Below are positions 8,869 through 18,336 of a stretch of DNA of 64,000 nucleotides, piece by piece; position 1 is the first letter of the stretch, and every line of letters starts with the position of its first letter. Position numbers and translations under genes: made by a program. Source of the DNA: CAZLYX01 sp964563885 (lineage in GTDB: Bacteria > Pseudomonadota > Gammaproteobacteria > Burkholderiales > Neisseriaceae); contig CAZLYX010000003.1 of the NCBI GenBank assembly GCA_964563885.1, positions 8,976 through 72,975 on the forward strand. The letters are read 5' to 3'. A model generated the notes under the pieces. That model searched no databases, was not told the DNA's origin, and worked only from the letters and a program-made list of their open reading frames with translations.

Positions 8869-10785
8869 TTAGGCATCTAATTTATCCAATAATGCTTGTG
8901 CTCTTGTCAAGATACCACCATCAGATTCTTCTAATAGCTCTTTTAAAGTTTCACGTGCAGCTTCTGGATCGCCAATTTCTACATACATCTCGGCCAGTTC
9001 GTATTTAGCTTCAAGCGGTGCTGTCATACCTACTGATTCAGAAACAAAAGACTCAGTGGAATGTGTTACTTCTTCAGTTAAATCACTGGCTTCAAGCGAG
9101 CCTCCCCATTCGATAACGTGCTCTGCGTCACCAATATCCAAATCATCAACGAAGTTATCTGTATCGCTTATGCTAATAGCACCTTCACCCGAATCAGTAT
9201 TCACCCATTCAGTATTTTCTACTTGTTCTACCGATGCCTCTGCCGAAGTTGTAAACTCCAAAGCATCTTCTGCTGCCAGCTGATCAGTTTTTACATTATC
9301 AAAGCTACTGATATGGTACTCAGGCTCTACCACATCTGTTTTTAGATGAATAGGCTCTCTAGCCGAAGTAGGCTCTTGCTCATAAATGCTCTCAGTAGAT
9401 TCAAGCTTCTCCCAATCAACATCTTTGCGCTGCGCTGTTTCATCATCTTGAGTAACCGCGCCTGTTAAAATAGTGCTTTGTTGTTTATCAAGATCATTTA
9501 AATCTAAATTCAAACGTGCTTCTTGACCTGCTTCTGTTTGGGTATCTTTACCCGTAGCTGGCTCAAAGAAGATACCATCAACATCATCGCTATCAAAGTC
9601 ATCATCTACAATTAAATCATCATCTACATCAGCTTCTTCCGCAACAGCAGTGGTTACGATTGCAGTTGTTGCTGGTGTAACGTGAGTATTGTCTTCGTCT
9701 GCAAATGGATCAGTTTCTTGCTTTTCTTCTGTTGTAACTGGCGCAATAGGAGTATTTTTCTTGCCCAATAAACGGCTCAGAATTAATAAGGCGATTAAGC
9801 CTAAACTGCCCCACAACAAATAACGCCATTTAGAGCCACCTTCTGCTTGCTGGTCAACCTGTTGGGTAGGAGCGACTGGCACTGATGCTGTTTCTGCCGG
9901 CGCACTAGCAACAGGAGTAGAAGCTATTTCAGGTACTGAAGCAGGTGTCGTAATCACTTCTGTGACAACTGCAGAGGCTGGACCGGTTGCAGAAGCAGCA
10001 ATATTTCCAACTGCACCAGGCACTTCTTTTACCGGCGGTGTAACAGATTCTGTTGGAGTAGTTGTATCTTTGATTGCCGCTGTGGCAAATGGAACAGACA
10101 AAGTATCACCTGGATAGATAATGCGGTTGGCGTTGCCTCCAGTGAATATTTTGGGGTTAGCTCTAACCAGTTGTTGCATGGCTTGAGCTGTAGTCATATT
10201 TTCTGGGCGAATGCGGGTAGCAATCTCAGTTAAGGTTTCACCTTGCTGTACAATATGTTGACCCTTAGCTGCTGTAACACCAAGGCGTTTTTCTGTTTTT
10301 GATGGTGCTGCCTGTGCCCGTGCCACTGTCGCAGTAGTTTTCGAATCTACAGAGGCATTGTTTTGGGACTCCACTTTGCGAGGCATGTCAGTATTTTGAT
10401 TTTGTACCACTTCTGCGCGTGCCGACGATTTAGCCGAGACATAATCTTTTGGATCTAGGATAGCGGTATATTGACGGGTTTGTGAACCTACACCCATTTG
10501 AAAAACCAATACAGGATCGTTAACTGCACTACTAGAAGTCAAGGTAACTACAGCTCGATCATCACCTGTTTTCTTTACCGTTGCTTTAATATTACTGTTA
10601 TATAAGTTAACTTTTGTACCACTGGCCAGTGCTTTGGCCTCACTGCCAGTAACAGTAACGCTACCTGAAAAAGGCTCGCCTAAATTTGAATTCACTTGCA
10701 AACCACCCAAACCGGCGGCAGCGTTCAGTGATGCAATAAGTGCGATAGATGACACTAACAGTTTGATACGGCTATTGATTTTCAA
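8869..10785 (-). CDS. fimV: FimV/TspA family LysM-domain inner membrane protein
   Basis: A 638-residue protein with the FimV architecture: a signal peptide, the N-terminal domain LGGLQVNSNLGEPFSGSV, a periplasmic LysM domain around residues 175-235 (HIVQQGETLTEIATRI to IIYPGDTLSVP), a Pro/Ala-rich stretch, one membrane helix (WRYLLWGSLGLIALLILSRL), a long acidic cytoplasmic region and the C-terminal FimV motif (YELAEMYVEIGDPEAARETL). FimV organises polar proteins and type IV pili; the Neisseria homologue is TspA. The only plausible start is TTG at 10785, placed 8 bases after AGGGGA, and no early ATG exists. A 10-base uptake core lies inside near the N-terminus. Confidence 0.92.
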   Translation of the reverse strand: MKINSRIKLLVSSIALIASLNAAAGLGGLQVNSNLGEPFSGSVTVTGSEAKALASGTKVNLYNSNIKATVKKTGDDRAVVTLTSSSAVNDPVLVFQMGVGSQTRQYTAILDPKDYVSAKSSARAEVVQNQNTDMPRKVESQNNASVDSKTTATVARAQAAPSKTEKRLGVTAAKGQHIVQQGETLTEIATRIRPENMTTAQAMQQLVRANPKIFTGGNANRIIYPGDTLSVPFATAAIKDTTTPTESVTPPVKEVPGAVGNIAASATGPASAVVTEVITTPASVPEIASTPVASAPAETASVPVAPTQQVDQQAEGGSKWRYLLWGSLGLIALLILSRLLGKKNTPIAPVTTEEKQETDPFADEDNTHVTPATTAIVTTAVAEEADVDDDLIVDDDFDSDDVDGIFFEPATGKDTQTEAGQEARLNLDLNDLDKQQSTILTGAVTQDDETAQRKDVDWEKLESTESIYEQEPTSAREPIHLKTDVVEPEYHISSFDNVKTDQLAAEDALEFTTSAEASVEQVENTEWVNTDSGEGAISISDTDNFVDDLDIGDAEHVIEWGGSLEASDLTEEVTHSTESFVSESVGMTAPLEAKYELAEMYVEIGDPEAARETLKELLEESDGGILTRAQALLDKLDA

Positions 10786-11082
10786 AATTTAATCCCCTGT
10801 TGTACAGACAGCGCGCTACTGCCATGCGATATTAGATACGCAACATAATATATTTAATGCTTCTTTCTGCCAAGCTATCAATGGTATTTCATGCTTAGAG
10901 AGGCTGTCAAATGCAGCATTATCACCACTATCGCAATGACTTCATCTGCGGACACCACGCTAATATAGCATTAAAGTAAAAATTTGCGTGCAAACATTAC
11001 CTTACTCTTTTTGATGGTGCAAAATCATTGTCCACGCTGTATGATAAGTACCTTTATTTATGTTCATAAGTGCCTAAAACAT

Positions 11083-11625
11083 ATGAAAGTCATAAGCGAC
11101 TTAATTGCTGTTATTCTTTTTTTTGTGGCCTACACTCTCACTAAAGACATTATTTTTGCCACCACCATCGCGGTAGTAGTTGGCTTGCTACAAGCTGGTT
11201 TTACTTGGTGGAAAAATAAAAAACTCGATACGATGCAATGGGTTAGTTTGGCTTTAATCGTTGTTTTCGGCGGAGCCACTATTATTTTTCGTGACGCGCG
11301 CTTTATTATGTGGAAACCTACTTTATTATTTTGGATCGGCGCGCTGGCATTGCTAATAGGCCATCTGATGAAAAAAAATGGTTTAAAAGCCATTATGGGT
11401 AAAGAAATCAGCTTGCCTGACAGTGCTTGGGCCAAACTTACTTACGCGTGGGTTGTATTTTTAGTCGTAATGGGTGGCATTAATATTGTGGTTGCTTATA
11501 CCTTTATTAATGACCAACAAGTATGGGTAAATTATAAACTCTTTGGCTCTACTGCCTTAATGTTTGTTTTTTTTCTTGGTCAAGGCATTTATCTTAGTCG
11601 TCATCTTCCGCAGGAGAAAACATGA
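11083..11625 (+). CDS. yciB: Septation protein A / inner membrane-spanning protein YciB (IspZ)
   Basis: A 180-residue polytopic inner membrane protein with about five hydrophobic segments and the family signature DLIAVILFFVAYTLTKDI at the N-terminus and KLFGSTALMFVFFLGQG near the C-terminus. YciB/IspZ is linked to cell envelope and septum synthesis in enterics and Shigella. The frame is open from 10984, but residue 34 (ATG 11083) gives the conserved MKVISDL start and normal length. Its TGA overlaps the ATG of the YciI gene, so the two are translationally coupled. The 297 bases between fimV and this gene hold both promoters, not assignable by eye. Confidence 0.92.
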   Translation: MKVISDLIAVILFFVAYTLTKDIIFATTIAVVVGLLQAGFTWWKNKKLDTMQWVSLALIVVFGGATIIFRDARFIMWKPTLLFWIGALALLIGHLMKKNGLKAIMGKEISLPDSAWAKLTYAWVVFLVVMGGINIVVAYTFINDQQVWVNYKLFGSTALMFVFFLGQGIYLSRHLPQEKT

Positions 11626-11924
11626 TGGAACAACAGTATTTCATGCTATTAGCAACCGATATAGATGATTCCCACGAAGCGCGTACAGCAGCACGCCCTG
11701 AACATTTGGCTAGGCTACAAAAATTAGACGATGAAAATCGCCTGCTTATTGCTGGCCCCAATCCTTTCCCCGATGAAACAGATAAAGTTTCAGGTAGCCT
11801 TATTGTTGCCAAGTTCAACTCATTAGACGACGCTCAAACTTGGGCAGAAGCAGACCCCTATGCTCATGCTGGTGTTTATGAGGAAATTTTGATTAAGCCA
11901 TTTAAAAAAGTGTTTCCATCATGA
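11622..11924 (+). CDS. YciI family protein
   Basis: A 100-residue dimeric alpha-beta barrel protein of the YciI type (LLATDIDDS, ARPEHLARL, LLIAGPNP, TWAEADPYAHAGVYEE). The conserved His and Asp of the family are present; the cellular reaction of E. coli YciI is unknown. It overlaps the gene before by ATGA and the BolA gene after by ATGA, so it is the middle gene of a tight three-gene operon. The yciB-yciI-bolA order is common in Betaproteobacteria. An uptake sequence (11789-11800) is built into the coding region and read as VSGSL. Confidence 0.93.
   Translation: MMEQQYFMLLATDIDDSHEARTAARPEHLARLQKLDDENRLLIAGPNPFPDETDKVSGSLIVAKFNSLDDAQTWAEADPYAHAGVYEEILIKPFKKVFPS
11789..11800 (-). repeat. Uptake sequence inside the YciI gene
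   Basis: Reverse complement of AGGCTACCTGAA, translated as part of VSGSL. Confidence 0.8.
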
Positions 11925-12193
11925 ATATGCAACAAGAAATGTGCACGCGTTTGGCTACGCTCAATCCTAAAGTTTTTGAGTTTAGCGATGACAGCGATCA
12001 GCACGCTGGCCATGCCGGCAGTAGTAGTGGTGGTCATTATTCGGTAGTAGTAGCCAGCGAATTATTCGACGGCCTTTCACGCCTAAACCGACAACGATTG
12101 GTGAAAGATGCTTTGTCAGATTTATTCCAAAGTGGCCAGATTCACGCACTGAGTATTTTCGCCGTCACGCCCGATGAGTATTTTAGCGGCTAA
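11921..12193 (+). CDS. BolA family protein
   Basis: A 90-residue BolA-like protein. It has the domain core HYSVVVASELFDGLSRLNRQRLV and the C-terminal IHALSIFAVTPDE. BolA proteins work with monothiol glutaredoxins in iron-sulfur cluster handling and affect cell shape. The HAGHAGSSSGGHYS stretch is the variable metal-binding loop and carries His residues. The ATG at 11921 overlaps the YciI stop; a second ATG (11927) is two codons later. Confidence 0.93.
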   Translation: MNMQQEMCTRLATLNPKVFEFSDDSDQHAGHAGSSSGGHYSVVVASELFDGLSRLNRQRLVKDALSDLFQSGQIHALSIFAVTPDEYFSG

Positions 12194-12244
12194 CCCTTCC
12201 CTTTTTTTGATTAATTTTAATTAAATAGAAACAGAGAGAATTTT

Positions 12245-13120
12245 ATGAATAAAATCAGCCTAAGTCTTGCTTTAGTATTAATGGCTTTTTCAGGCAGCCT
12301 TGCCGCCAAAACTTTGGTAACTGTTAATGGTACTAAAATTGACAGCAGTGAAATCGATTTGCATGTTAAAAACTTGCAGACTCAAAGCCAAGGCAAAGTA
12401 CAAGACACTCCTCAACTACGCCAAAAAATAACTCAAGAGATGGTTACTCGCACGCTAATTAAGCAAGAGGCGCGCCGCCTGAAAATTGACCAAAGTGCTG
12501 AGTACAAAAAAATAACTGACCAAGCTTTAACTCAAGCAAAAAAAGAAGGTGCTGACAAAAGAGCTGCTTTTAAGAGTGATTGGTCGATATTTCAAAATGA
12601 AATGTTGGTGCAGGCATTTATAGCAGACATCGTCCGAAGAAACCCAGTAACTGAAGCTGATGTTAAAAAAACCTACGATGATATTAACCAATTTTATAAA
12701 AACAGCGATGAAGTTCAATTAGGTGAAATCATTACCAGTACTTCAACTGATGCTGAAAAAGCCATTACCGAATTAAAAGCAAAAAAAAGCTTTAAGAATG
12801 TAGCTATTCAATACAGCACTGATCCACTCGTCAAACAAACTGGTGGTATCAACAATGGTTATATTTCCTTAAAAGATTTAGAGAAAAATGAACCCGTAGT
12901 TTATAGCGCTATCAGTAGTCTAAAAAAAGGTCAATACACCACTAAACCCATACTAGGCAACAATTTTGCTGCTGTATTCTATATTAGTGACAAACGTGTT
13001 ATGAAAGTGCCACCGTTCGAAGAGCTCGCGCCTAGTTTAAGTCAAGAAATGCAATCTTACCGCATTGATGCTGCTATTAAGCCTTTGTATGAAAAAGCAA
13101 AAATAGAATCCAGTAAATAA
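12245..13120 (+). CDS. Secreted parvulin-type peptidyl-prolyl isomerase (PrsA/SurA-like)
   Basis: A 291-residue protein with a cleavable signal peptide (ALVLMAFSGSLAAKT), an N-terminal SurA/PpiC-type helical chaperone region with ITQEMVTRTLIKQEA, and a PpiC parvulin domain at about residues 155-250 (VQLGEIITSTSTDAEKAI, then TGGINNGYISLKDL). It should assist folding of proteins in the periplasm. The ATG follows AGAGAG. A Simonsiella-type uptake sequence (12289-12300) lies in the signal peptide and is read as SGSL. A second, related gene follows 20 bases later. Confidence 0.88.
   Translation: MNKISLSLALVLMAFSGSLAAKTLVTVNGTKIDSSEIDLHVKNLQTQSQGKVQDTPQLRQKITQEMVTRTLIKQEARRLKIDQSAEYKKITDQALTQAKKEGADKRAAFKSDWSIFQNEMLVQAFIADIVRRNPVTEADVKKTYDDINQFYKNSDEVQLGEIITSTSTDAEKAITELKAKKSFKNVAIQYSTDPLVKQTGGINNGYISLKDLEKNEPVVYSAISSLKKGQYTTKPILGNNFAAVFYISDKRVMKVPPFEELAPSLSQEMQSYRIDAAIKPLYEKAKIESSK
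12289..12300 (-). repeat. Simonsiella-type uptake sequence in a signal-peptide codon run
   Basis: TTCAGGCAGCCT, the reverse complement of AGGCTGCCTGAA, coding for SGSL of the first isomerase. Confidence 0.6.
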
Positions 13121-13140
13121 TTGAATCGAGAACCTAATAT

Positions 13141-13896
13141 ATGATACGCCACGCCCTCACCGCTATTATTGGCTTAACCTTAACTGGTTTTGCTGCAGCC
13201 ACGCCCACTATTGAGCAAGCGAGAATCGACAGTATGCTCAAACAAGTGTTGGCAAAACAAACTAATGCCCATGCACATACCCCTGACGCACCTAAGCCAG
13301 ATAACGAGGCTTTACGTAAAAATATCATCCGTGAATTACAGACAATTGATGTGTTAAAAGCCGAAGCACTTAAGGCTGGCTTAGATAAAAAGCCAGAAGT
13401 ACAAAGCGGCCTTAAAAACCTAGAGTCACAATTTTATGCCGCTCAATACATTGAACATTTGCGTAGCCAAATCACCATCAATGATGCTGATTTGCGCAAT
13501 ACTTACGATGAGTTTAATCGTGAGCTCAAACTACAACAGGTTTATTTTAATACCGCAGCTGAAGCAAAAGAAGCGCAATCCCTGCTGTTAAAAGGTTTAA
13601 CTTTTGAAGGGCTCATGAAGCGCTTTCCCAACTCCGAGCAAAGTCATCAAGACTGGATTTCGCCCTCTCAATTACCGCCCGAATTAGCCACTATTTTGAG
13701 CATGACGCGTGGAGAAGTCACTCGTGAACCCATTAAATTTAATGATAGATTTTATGTATTTAAAGTAGCAGCGGTACAGCGAAGTGAAAATGCGCCTCCT
13801 TTTGAGCAAGTTAAACTAGAGCTACAAGAAGCGGCGATACAGAAAAAAATGCAAGTTCAGTTAGAAAAGCTGATGCAAGCTAATGGAATTGAATAA
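13141..13896 (+). CDS. Second secreted parvulin-like isomerase
   Basis: A 251-residue protein with a signal peptide ending near GFAAATP, the helical region NIIRELQTIDVLKAEALKAG typical of PpiC chaperones, and a shortened parvulin domain (LKLQQVYFNTAAEAKEAQSL to RFYVFKVAAVQ). It resembles the gene before in order of parts, so the two look like an old tandem duplication; they diverge strongly in sequence. The parvulin core lacks a clear GG-D/G motif (it reads NSEQSHQDWISPSQL), so it may act as a chaperone more than as an isomerase. Its ribosome site is weak. Confidence 0.85.
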   Translation: MIRHALTAIIGLTLTGFAAATPTIEQARIDSMLKQVLAKQTNAHAHTPDAPKPDNEALRKNIIRELQTIDVLKAEALKAGLDKKPEVQSGLKNLESQFYAAQYIEHLRSQITINDADLRNTYDEFNRELKLQQVYFNTAAEAKEAQSLLLKGLTFEGLMKRFPNSEQSHQDWISPSQLPPELATILSMTRGEVTREPIKFNDRFYVFKVAAVQRSENAPPFEQVKLELQEAAIQKKMQVQLEKLMQANGIE

Positions 13897-13905
13897 GCTC
13901 TCTTA

Positions 13906-13951
13906 AAACAATAAGGCTACCTGAAACGAAATTCAGGTAGCCTTATTGTTT
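13906..13951. terminator. Bidirectional uptake-sequence terminator
   Basis: Uptake sequences at 13914-13925 and 13932-13943 sit inside a perfect 20-bp stem (13906-13925 with 13932-13951), with a 6-base loop and A/T tails on both sides. It separates the parvulin gene from convergent argG. Confidence 0.85.
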
Positions 13952-13967
13952 CAGACTAAGACAAATT

Positions 13968-13997
13968 AAAAAACGAAGCATAATGCTTCGTTTTTTT
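13968..13997 (-). terminator. Rho-independent terminator of argG
   Basis: Stem CGAAGCA/TGCTTCG with A and T runs of six or more on the two sides, 25 bases after the argG stop. It lies beside the uptake-sequence hairpin, so each convergent gene has a terminator. Confidence 0.85.
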
Positions 13998-14021
13998 CAG
14001 AAAAGTCCTGCTCAAGTAGCC

Positions 14022-15452
<1,431 letters not shown>

Positions 15453-15581
15453 TTATTATTGTATGAATTAAGCTTTTAGTCTAGTCCAGCGTTAATCAAT
15501 CGTTGATAATCATTGGCGCAGCTTGTCATGCCGTGCTGCTTACTGCATACTTCGGCTTGACTTTATTTTCAGGAAATCATC

Positions 15582-16373
15582 ATGGAATTCAGCCTCATTA
15601 TTATTGGCGATGAGATTTTACACGGCACGCGCATTGATAAACATTTTGCTTTTTTCAAGTCCGCACTAGAATCACGCGGTTTGCAATTGGCTAAAGTACA
15701 ATACCTTCCTGATGACACCCAAATGCTGGTAACAGAGCTCAAACGCAGTTTTGAAGATGGGTTGCCCACATTCGTTACTGGTGGCATTGGCGGCACGCCA
15801 GACGATCATACTCGTCAAGCCACAGCAGCAGCGCTCGGTTTGCCTTTAACACGCCACACTGAAGCCCAGCGCTTGATTGAAGAAGTCTCACTCAAGCGTG
15901 GTGATGCTCTGGATTCTGCGCCTCATCAACAGCGTCTCAATATGGCTGATTTTCCAACGGGCGCAGACATCGTGCCTAACCCTTATAACAATATTGCTGG
16001 ATTCTCTTTCCAAGAGCATTATTTTTTACCTGGCTTTCCAGTGATGGCACATCCGATGACTGAATGGGTTTTAGATCATCTGTATGCAGATCGTTTTCAT
16101 CAAATTGAGCAACAACAACGCAGCACCCTTATTTTTGAATTGCCAGAATCGCATATCGCTGGTTTGATGCGGCATTTAGAAAGCCAATATCCTGGGATCA
16201 AAACATTTAGCCTGCCAACCGTTCGGAAAACCGATACAGAAGGTCAAGTTATCGCAGCGCATATTGAGTTTGGCGTTAAAGCCACTGGCGAAGCCTGTAC
16301 TCAAATAGAGACGGCTTGGAACGAAGCGCAAGCCGCTTTATTGTCTTTAGGTGGCCGTTTACAAGCTCTGTAA
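15582..16373 (+). CDS. Competence/damage-inducible protein CinA-like (MoCF-biosynthesis domain)
   Basis: A 263-residue protein with an N-terminal molybdopterin-binding (MoaB/Mog-like) domain: FSLIIIGDEILHGTRIDKH, then TFVTGGIGGTPDDHTRQA, then FPTGADIVPNPYNNIAGF and the FLPGFPVMAHPMTEWV block. CinA N-domains have ADP-ribose pyrophosphatase activity in some species. The C-terminal nicotinamide-nucleotide deamidase domain of full CinA is absent, as in many Neisseria homologues. The ATG follows AGGAAA. Confidence 0.9.
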   Translation: MEFSLIIIGDEILHGTRIDKHFAFFKSALESRGLQLAKVQYLPDDTQMLVTELKRSFEDGLPTFVTGGIGGTPDDHTRQATAAALGLPLTRHTEAQRLIEEVSLKRGDALDSAPHQQRLNMADFPTGADIVPNPYNNIAGFSFQEHYFLPGFPVMAHPMTEWVLDHLYADRFHQIEQQQRSTLIFELPESHIAGLMRHLESQYPGIKTFSLPTVRKTDTEGQVIAAHIEFGVKATGEACTQIETAWNEAQAALLSLGGRLQAL

Positions 16374-16407
16374 GTTATAGATTACTTAAAGGTTTTAACA
16401 TACGAAA

Positions 16408-16453
16408 AGGCTACCTGAATATAAAACAGATCATGTTTTCGTTCAGGTAGCCT
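16408..16453. terminator. Inverted uptake-sequence pair between convergent genes
   Basis: Uptake sequences at 16408-16419 and 16442-16453 with a 22-base loop. It separates the CinA-like gene and the convergent chorismate mutase gene. Confidence 0.7.
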
Positions 16454-16506
16454 TACTTGGATTATGTGCAAACATTCTTACGCTTATTAAATGGTTTGTA
16501 TAATTT

Positions 16507-16794
16507 TTATTTTTTATTGCTAAATTCTTCCATTTCTACTTTGATAAAACCATCAATCATCGCCCTATAAATACTTTCAACCACCTCTTCGTTTGCGCCA
16601 TTTAAACGTGCACTATTTTTTACTTTCTTAATTACTTCTTCAACTCTTGTAGGTGCTTTTACAGCATCGCTATCATGTTTAAACCTTGCAGCTTGCTTTA
16701 CCAACTCGCCACGTGAAGCAATTAATTTTACCATTTGCTCATCAATATTGTTGATATGACTTCTTACTTCTTCTAATGAATGACATTTAATCAT
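16507..16794 (-). CDS. Chorismate mutase (AroQ class, stand-alone)
   Basis: The 94-residue all-helical protein fits a single-domain AroQ chorismate mutase, which turns chorismate into prephenate for phenylalanine and tyrosine. It has the helix-1 pattern EVRSHINNIDEQMVKLIASR, including the active-site Arg, with Lys/Arg-rich KQAARFK and RVEEVIKKVK behind. The frame is open to 16824, but the ATG at 16794 has AAGGA ten bases upstream and gives the family start. PchB-type isochorismate-pyruvate lyases share the fold and cannot be ruled out by eye. Confidence 0.82.
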   Translation of the reverse strand: MIKCHSLEEVRSHINNIDEQMVKLIASRGELVKQAARFKHDSDAVKAPTRVEEVIKKVKNSARLNGANEEVVESIYRAMIDGFIKVEMEEFSNKK

Positions 16795-16830
16795 TTTTTG
16801 ATTATCCTTGGCTTGTTTCAACATCTATTA

Positions 16831-16866
16831 AAAAACGGTATTCAGTCACACTGAACACCGTTTTTA
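16831..16866 (-). terminator. Terminator downstream of psd
   Basis: Stem AAAAACGGT-TTCAG / CTGAA-ACCGTTTTT with one internal mismatch and a 5-base loop, followed by a T-rich tract on both strands. It is 19 bases after the psd stop. Confidence 0.8.
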
Positions 16867-16884
16867 TTTTCAAACTTAATCGAA

Positions 16885-17697
16885 TTAGCTCGATCCCATT
16901 TCTTTTTCTACTGCATTGTGTATATTTTCTGCTGCTTCGGTTACCAAAGCTTGTTCAGCATTACCATTATTCTCTTTCACTTCAGCAATATCTGGCGCCT
17001 CAGAAGCTGGTGCTGGTGCTGGTGCTGATGTATTAACCACTGTAGGCGCTTGTAATGGCAAGCGTGCCAAAATGGTGCTACTGGCACTCACTTTTTCACC
17101 AATGACCACATTGGCAACTGCGTCTAATGGTAAATAAACGTCTACACGCGAACCAAATCGAATAAACCCATAACGTCCACCACGATTCAACTGATCACCT
17201 TCATTCACGTAACACAAAATACGTCGCGCCACTAAACCAGCCACTTGCACAAAAGTGATTTCACGACCTGAGGCGGTGGTGGCCAATACAGCATTGCGCT
17301 CATTTTCTGTGCTGGCTTTTTCAATTGCTGCATTCAAAAACTTACCAGCACTGTATTCAACTCGCGTTACTTTACCATCAATAGGTGAACGTTGAGAATG
17401 CACATTAAATACATTCATAAACACACTTATTTTTAATGCTTCTATGCCGCGGTAAGGATCGATTGCTTTTTCTACCACTACAATCCTGCCATCCGCAGGT
17501 GTGAGTATGGCATCGTCTTCTTGTGGAATCGGGCGCGCAGGGTCGCGGAAAAATTGTAATGCAAATACTGTAAATACCCAAAATGGAAGCGACCACCAAC
17601 CCACCCACACGCTAAACAATATACTTAATGCCAACCCAATCAAAATAAACGGCCAGCCTTCGCGTGCAATAATAGGATGCGGATAGAAGCTCAACAT
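16885..17697 (-). CDS. psd: Phosphatidylserine decarboxylase proenzyme (short form) with C-terminal tail
   Basis: Psd makes phosphatidylethanolamine from phosphatidylserine, the step after PssA (63136-63894). The N-terminus carries two hydrophobic segments ([28 protein letters not shown]). Key parts are [30 protein letters not shown] and the self-cleavage site RFGSRVD, where Ser183 becomes the pyruvoyl group. The family core ends near residue 215; about 55 further residues are Ala/Pro/Glu-rich and look disordered. A three-fold GCTGGT hexamer repeat (17006-17023) encodes part of this tail and could vary in length. The ATG follows AAGGACA. Confidence 0.94.
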   Translation of the reverse strand: MLSFYPHPIIAREGWPFILIGLALSILFSVWVGWWSLPFWVFTVFALQFFRDPARPIPQEDDAILTPADGRIVVVEKAIDPYRGIEALKISVFMNVFNVHSQRSPIDGKVTRVEYSAGKFLNAAIEKASTENERNAVLATTASGREITFVQVAGLVARRILCYVNEGDQLNRGGRYGFIRFGSRVDVYLPLDAVANVVIGEKVSASSTILARLPLQAPTVVNTSAPAPAPASEAPDIAEVKENNGNAEQALVTEAAENIHNAVEKEMGSS

Positions 17698-17827
17698 AAT
17701 GTGTCCTTGTGATTAATAGATTTGATACAAATGAATAACGCGATTATAGCTGATAACCATGCACACACACAAAAAGCTGCTCTACAGCCATCATTCAAGC
17801 AGCTTCATTATAATTCAGGTGAGGTAA

Positions 17828-18157
17828 TCACACATCTTCTACAACACCTGCCATTTTGGCATTTTTTTTAAGCTCTGCAACAGCATCATCACGCAATTGT
17901 GCGCTGGCATACATGCTGCTTGAGCCGATAATTAGGCCATTAACTGCTTTTAAATTAAAATAAAATTTACCAGAAATATTTTCTTTCAGTTCATAACGCT
18001 CATTTACATCGGCATTTTTTCGCACAGATTCAATACCGTTTTGTGCTGAAGCCTTACTGGTATATTGCTCGCTGCGTAGAATGGTTTTCTGGTCTTCACT
18101 CATTAAGCCAAAATAAAACTGGCGCAGTTCATTTCTTTTCAATTCAAAGGTTGCCAT
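17828..18157 (-). CDS. YegP-like DUF1508 protein (UPF0339)
   Basis: A 109-residue protein with two DUF1508 repeats: FELKRNELRQFYFGLMS with SKASAQNGIESVRKNA, and YELKENISGKFYFNLKA with ASAQLRDDAVAELKKNA. This two-repeat form is YegP, a small cytoplasmic family of unknown function. Two ATGs stand together; the second (18157) has better spacing from AAGGAGT. The gene is alone, with an AT-rich spacer to psd. Confidence 0.9.
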   Translation of the reverse strand: MATFELKRNELRQFYFGLMSEDQKTILRSEQYTSKASAQNGIESVRKNADVNERYELKENISGKFYFNLKAVNGLIIGSSSMYASAQLRDDAVAELKKNAKMAGVVEDV

Positions 18158-18274
18158 CATCCACTCCTTTTCAGGGTTTCTGCACCTTAAAATGAGGTGT
18201 ATGTGAACTATAGAAACAAGTGCTGCTTGATGTCAATAAAATCAAATAGGTTTTCATTCATTCAACAAACTAAA

Positions 18275-18302
18275 AGGCTAGCTGAAATGCTTCAGCTAGC
18301 CT
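18275..18302 (-). terminator. Hairpin built from an altered uptake sequence
   Basis: AGGCTAGCTGAA (18275-18286), a 4-base loop, then TTCAGCTAGCCT (18291-18302). Both arms carry the same change (C to G at the seventh base), so pairing is perfect while the uptake consensus is lost. It lies 35 bases after the COG0523 stop and is followed by A/T tails. Confidence 0.75.
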
Positions 18303-18336
18303 TTTAAATTAAATAAACTCTATTCAAATTACTGGT

